This document shows positions 61,907-64,000 of a stretch of 64,000 nt of DNA, piece after piece. This stretch comes from Carboxylicivirga longa (lineage in GTDB: Bacteria; Bacteroidota; Bacteroidia; Bacteroidales; Marinilabiliaceae): positions 1 to 64,000 of the forward strand of contig NZ_JBNGOZ010000012.1 of the NCBI RefSeq assembly GCF_050589825.1, written 5' to 3'. The notes beneath the pieces are model-generated. The model was not told the origin of the DNA. It did not search any database and worked only from the letters and a program-made list of their open reading frames with translations. Every line of letters begins with the position of its first letter. Position 1 is the first letter of the stretch. The translations under genes were made by a program, and so were the position numbers.

Positions 61907-62344
61907 ATGCACGTATCGGATGAGATAATAGCGAGGTACGCTAAAAAAACAAATCAATGGCTGGATAAGGAACTATGGCGGCTTATGTCGCTGTGGGTTC
62001 GCCAGCAAAACACCGACGATAATGGAGTGGGGCGATGCGTAACCTGCGGGGCTTACCGGCAATGGCGTAGTATGGATGCCGGCCATTACATGAGCAGGCG
62101 GCATAAGATTACCAAGTTTCACCCGCAGAATGTGCATCCGCAATGTAAGCGCTGCAATGGACCCGAAGGAGGTGGTGAGCCGGAAAAAATGGCCAGGTAT
62201 ATTGATCGGCTTTATGGCCCCGGCACCGCTCAGCACCTTCAGGCACTATCGAAGCTTAGCCATCATTGGTCGCGCTTCGACTACATAGAACTGATTGAGA
62301 AGTATAAATCGATGCTAAGCAAGCTAAACTACGAGCTAAGATGA
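61907..62344 (+). CDS. ninG: NinG/Rap-like recombination protein
   Basis: 145 residues from ATG 61907, one base after the previous stop. CVTCGA (about 45-50), the DAGHYMSRRH block (about 58-67) and FHPQNVHPQCKRCNG (about 73-87) form the zinc-bound HNH-type nuclease core of the lambda NinG family. NinG (Rap) cuts branched DNA such as Holliday junctions and helps phage recombination. Its TGA overlaps the next ATG (ATGA). Confidence 0.9.
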   Translation: MHVSDEIIARYAKKTNQWLDKELWRLMSLWVRQQNTDDNGVGRCVTCGAYRQWRSMDAGHYMSRRHKITKFHPQNVHPQCKRCNGPEGGGEPEKMARYIDRLYGPGTAQHLQALSKLSHHWSRFDYIELIEKYKSMLSKLNYELR

Positions 62345-63096
62345 AAACAAGAAAAGACGAAACAATAATTACCACCAATAAGCCGGAAGAGATGCAGGGC
62401 ATGTACCTGGCAGAGCGCCTTTGTCGCGGTTGGATGGAGGACTTTGTGGATGAAGACACCAGCGAAGTGGTATCCATCGAGCGCAAGGAAGTGATATTGG
62501 GCAAAGGCACATATCTCGAGAATGAGACAATCTCTTCTATCATGTTCCACATTCAAAGCGGCGATGTGGCCGAGGTTACTGTGAGCAACCAACGGCGCGA
62601 GGCAACCATTATGATGGATGGCGGCACTCGAATATGGAGCGCTCTGGTTGAGGTGGGAAAAAAGAAGGTGAAACTGTTGTTGTATGCCAATTCTTTTGAT
62701 GTGGCCACGGCTATTGTGAAAGATTATGTGGAGCAAAACTATTCGGGCTATTGCAAGCTGTCGCAGCTTAAGGAGTTTGGCGATTACACGGTTATTGAAG
62801 AGTCCTTGGCGAAAGAAGATGCAGACAACGATACGGAAAAGAAACTGTACAAAATGGCCATGCTGATTAACGATGACGGCCATGTATATTCCAACAACTT
62901 TCTGGTATTTGCCACCGACGTAGAGGCGGCATCCACAGCCATTAATTATTGGATAAGCAATGAACTGAACGCCAGTGGGCATGTGGCTGATTTTTCCACC
63001 ACCTTGGAGCAGGCTGTTATTATCTCATTCACGGCCATTATTGGTCGCGATTTCTCCGAAGCTTATATCCAAACGGCAAAAAACGAAGAGCAATGA
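62341..63096 (+). CDS. Conserved phage protein of unknown function
   Basis: 251 residues without transmembrane segments. The N-half holds MQGMYLAERLCRGWMEDFVDEDTSEVV and KEVILGKGTYLEN; the second half is two similar strand-helix units (ANSFDVATAIVKDYVEQ and ATDVEAASTAINYWISNEL), possibly a duplicated ferredoxin-like fold. It starts within the ninG stop and ends within the next start, so it is translated as part of the same operon. I do not recognise a function. Confidence 0.65.
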   Translation: MKTRKDETIITTNKPEEMQGMYLAERLCRGWMEDFVDEDTSEVVSIERKEVILGKGTYLENETISSIMFHIQSGDVAEVTVSNQRREATIMMDGGTRIWSALVEVGKKKVKLLLYANSFDVATAIVKDYVEQNYSGYCKLSQLKEFGDYTVIEESLAKEDADNDTEKKLYKMAMLINDDGHVYSNNFLVFATDVEAASTAINYWISNELNASGHVADFSTTLEQAVIISFTAIIGRDFSEAYIQTAKNEEQ

Positions 63097-63308
63097 CACT
63101 AACAGATAATGACCCCATGCCCTATGGCAAGCACCAGGGAAAGCCGATGATTGATGTGCCCGCAAGCTACTTGATGTGGCTGTGGGAAAATAATAAGGTT
63201 AAAAAAACCAGCGGCGGCACACGCAATGCCGTGTACTGGTACATACACGAGAACCTGGATGTAATTGAAAAAGAACTAAACGAACAGAACAATGAAAACG
63301 AAATTTAA
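63093..63308 (+). CDS. DUF3820 domain protein
   Basis: 71 residues: MPYGKHQGKPMIDVPASYLMWL (about 8-29) is the full DUF3820 signature. The family is common in phages and is of unknown role despite an old label as virulence factor; a nuclease-associated role is sometimes proposed. ATGA overlap with the preceding gene; a following 80-residue gene overlaps its end by 17 bases. Confidence 0.8.
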   Translation: MTLTDNDPMPYGKHQGKPMIDVPASYLMWLWENNKVKKTSGGTRNAVYWYIHENLDVIEKELNEQNNENEI

Positions 63309-63534
63309 GATTGGCGACAAAGTGGCCTACATGAGCAACAACCGAATTTGTGAAAAAGAGATACTTGGCATTGTAAGTATCGAAGGAGCCGTGAAGAATA
63401 GCTGGCTTGAGAACAAGAGTAACGAAAGTAGGGTGCAGTATCAGTTTGGCCCTTACGATTACACCGATGAAGAGAATGTACATGCCAGCATTGATGAGCT
63501 GAAAAAGCATCTTTTTGCGAACATACAATCCTGA
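63292..63534 (+). CDS. Small phage protein, possible SH3-like barrel
   Basis: 80 residues starting KTKFKIGDKVAYMSNNRICEKEIL, a pattern of small SH3-like beta-barrels, with a strand VQYQFGPYDYT and a C-terminal helix (SIDELKKHLFAN). Overlaps the DUF3820 gene by 17 bases. No known function. Confidence 0.6.
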   Translation: MKTKFKIGDKVAYMSNNRICEKEILGIVSIEGAVKNSWLENKSNESRVQYQFGPYDYTDEENVHASIDELKKHLFANIQS

Positions 63535-63550
63535 TACAACGGTACCAGGG

Positions 63551-63606
63551 AGCCGCCACCAATAAAACTATTTATATCAAAATATCAAAAAAACAGACCG
63601 GCGGCT
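63551..63606 (+). repeat. Inverted repeat before the tRNA-like element
   Basis: AGCCGCC (63551-63557) and GGCGGCT (63600-63606) can pair around a 42-base A-rich loop and are followed by TTT. It may be a weak terminator of the early operon or part of a larger fold with the tRNA-like arm three bases later. Confidence 0.4.
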
Positions 63607-63609
63607 TTT

Positions 63610-63651
63610 GAGCGGATTGGATGCAAGAGGGTTCGACTCCCTCTCCGCTCG
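63610..63651 (+). ncRNA. tRNA-like minihelix: acceptor stem plus T-arm only
   Basis: GAGCGGA (63610-63616) pairs perfectly with TCCGCTC (63644-63650) as a 7-bp acceptor stem. Between them lie a 10-base linker and a T-arm GAGGG-TTCGACT-CCCTC (63627-63643) with the canonical seven-base loop. A G discriminator follows, then CTGA rather than CCA. There is no D-arm, anticodon arm or variable loop. It ends 24 bases before the PcfK-like start. A 14-codon frame starting at ATG 63621 runs through it (MQEGSTPSPLAELN) and may be a leader peptide. Confidence 0.55.
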
Positions 63652-63675
63652 CTGAACTGAACTAAAAATGGAATT

Positions 63676-64000
63676 ATGAAGTCAACCCAAGAATTTAAGC
63701 AGATTATTAAGGCGGAACTGGAAGCCAGGGCGGCCAGCGATGCATTATTTGCCGCCAATTATGCCAAAGCGGGTAAGAGCATTGATGATTGCATTACCTA
63801 CATAATTAATACAGTGAAGGCAAGCGGCTGTAATGCCTTTGCGCCTGATGAAGTTTACGCCATGGCCGCGCACTATTACGATGAGGATAACATTAAGGTG
63901 GGTAAGCCGGTGCAGTGCAGGGTGGTTACCAATAGGCCTGCAAAGCAGTTTGTTGAGTTGTCCGATGAGGAGAAAGCCCAGGCGAAGGAAGAAGCCAAAA
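63676..64000 (+). CDS. PcfK-like protein (partial, runs off the window)
   Basis: The first 108 residues (MKSTQEFKQIIKAELEAR..., then KSIDDCITYIINTVKASG and GKPVQCRVVT) match the PcfK-like family, named from a gene of the conjugative plasmid pCF10 and widespread in Bacteroidota mobile elements, where a PcfJ-like gene usually follows. Function is unknown. There is no stop before the window end. Confidence 0.8.
   Translation, partial: MKSTQEFKQIIKAELEARAASDALFAANYAKAGKSIDDCITYIINTVKASGCNAFAPDEVYAMAAHYYDEDNIKVGKPVQCRVVTNRPAKQFVELSDEEKAQAKEEAK

Larger units (their letters stand above)
55338..64000. mobile_element. Left part of a tRNA-Pro-integrated prophage or phage-like element
   Basis: Begins at the tRNA-Pro fragment and contains an S24 repressor, Rha/KilAC antirepressor, excisionase-like HTH protein, recombination proteins, NinG and a PcfK-like protein in compact, overlapping frames, unlike the looser chromosomal genes to its left. 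No integrase, terminase or capsid gene is in view; these would lie beyond 64000. A PcfK-like gene leaves open that this is a conjugative or phage-derived satellite element. Confidence 0.85.

Noticed and set aside
63610..63651. An ordinary tRNA gene
   Set aside because: No D-arm, anticodon arm or CCA end; only 17 bases lie between the first acceptor strand and the T-loop.
1..64000. CRISPR arrays, rRNA operons and insertion sequences
   Set aside because: No regularly spaced repeats, rRNA-like stretches or transposase genes with terminal inverted repeats were seen.

Overview
The window is chromosomal DNA of a member of the Bacteroidota. The evidence is a SusC/TonB-type receptor with a carboxypeptidase-regulatory N-terminus, a one-protein hybrid two-component system, a single-chain GcvP, a LytTR/PF06580 two-component pair beside an RND pump, relaxed lipoprotein signals, and promoters of the Bacteroidota type (TTG/TTTG, about 18-23 bases, then TAnnTTTG). 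Order Marinilabiliales is a reasonable guess from the look of the proteins, but it is inference. There are no rRNA genes, no complete canonical tRNA, no CRISPR array and no recognisable insertion sequence.

Positions 1-55330 are ordinary core genome. In order they carry: a lipoprotein sialidase, a sugar transferase, pcm, a metallo-beta-lactamase-fold hydrolase and gcvP; an auto-adhesin-like secreted protein; a leftward cell-envelope set (PASTA protein, rluD, ddl); rpmH with its promoter and terminator; rsmG, an ECF sigma factor and a glycosyltransferase; tgt and an LptF/LptG permease; a carboxyltransferase plus a biotin carrier; ispE and dnaB; a CysJ-like flavoprotein; a leftward operon of periplasmic adaptor, RND pump, TolC, sensor kinase and LytTR regulator; a large secreted transglutaminase-like protein; an orphan chemoreceptor; an XRE regulator with a hotdog-fold protein; a Trm11-like methyltransferase, an S9 peptidase and mutS2; a double-Gate membrane protein; an ECF sigma factor with its likely membrane partner; a cytidylate-kinase-like protein; a 1395-residue hybrid two-component regulator; nth with a TonB-dependent receptor; and zupT.

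From 55338 to beyond the right end lies a temperate phage or phage-like integrative element. Its left border is a 42-base 3' fragment of a tRNA-Pro(GGG) gene, broken exactly at the anticodon loop, with the tRNA's own terminator still outside it. Inside are a lipoprotein in moron position, a CI/S24-type repressor facing left, a perfect 20-bp palindromic operator inside a rightward promoter, a Rha/KilAC antirepressor, an excisionase-like HTH protein, and then a tightly packed early operon: a coiled-coil protein, a possible ssDNA-binding protein, a PD-(D/E)XK exonuclease, a small protein ending in an SSB-type tail, NinG, a DUF3820 protein and a PcfK-like protein. Integrase and structural genes are not in view and would lie to the right.

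The most unusual signals are: (i) a tRNA acceptor stem plus canonical T-arm with no D-arm or anticodon arm at 63610-63651, just upstream of the PcfK-like gene; (ii) two tandem copies of a short structured element with compensatory base changes at 46271-46510, readable as twin small RNAs on the minus strand; (iii) a zinc-ribbon gene split by an in-frame TGA at 58705; (iv) a phage protein carrying the SSB C-terminal tip; and (v) a plus-strand terminator at 42506 with no gene in front of it, which suggests a small RNA.
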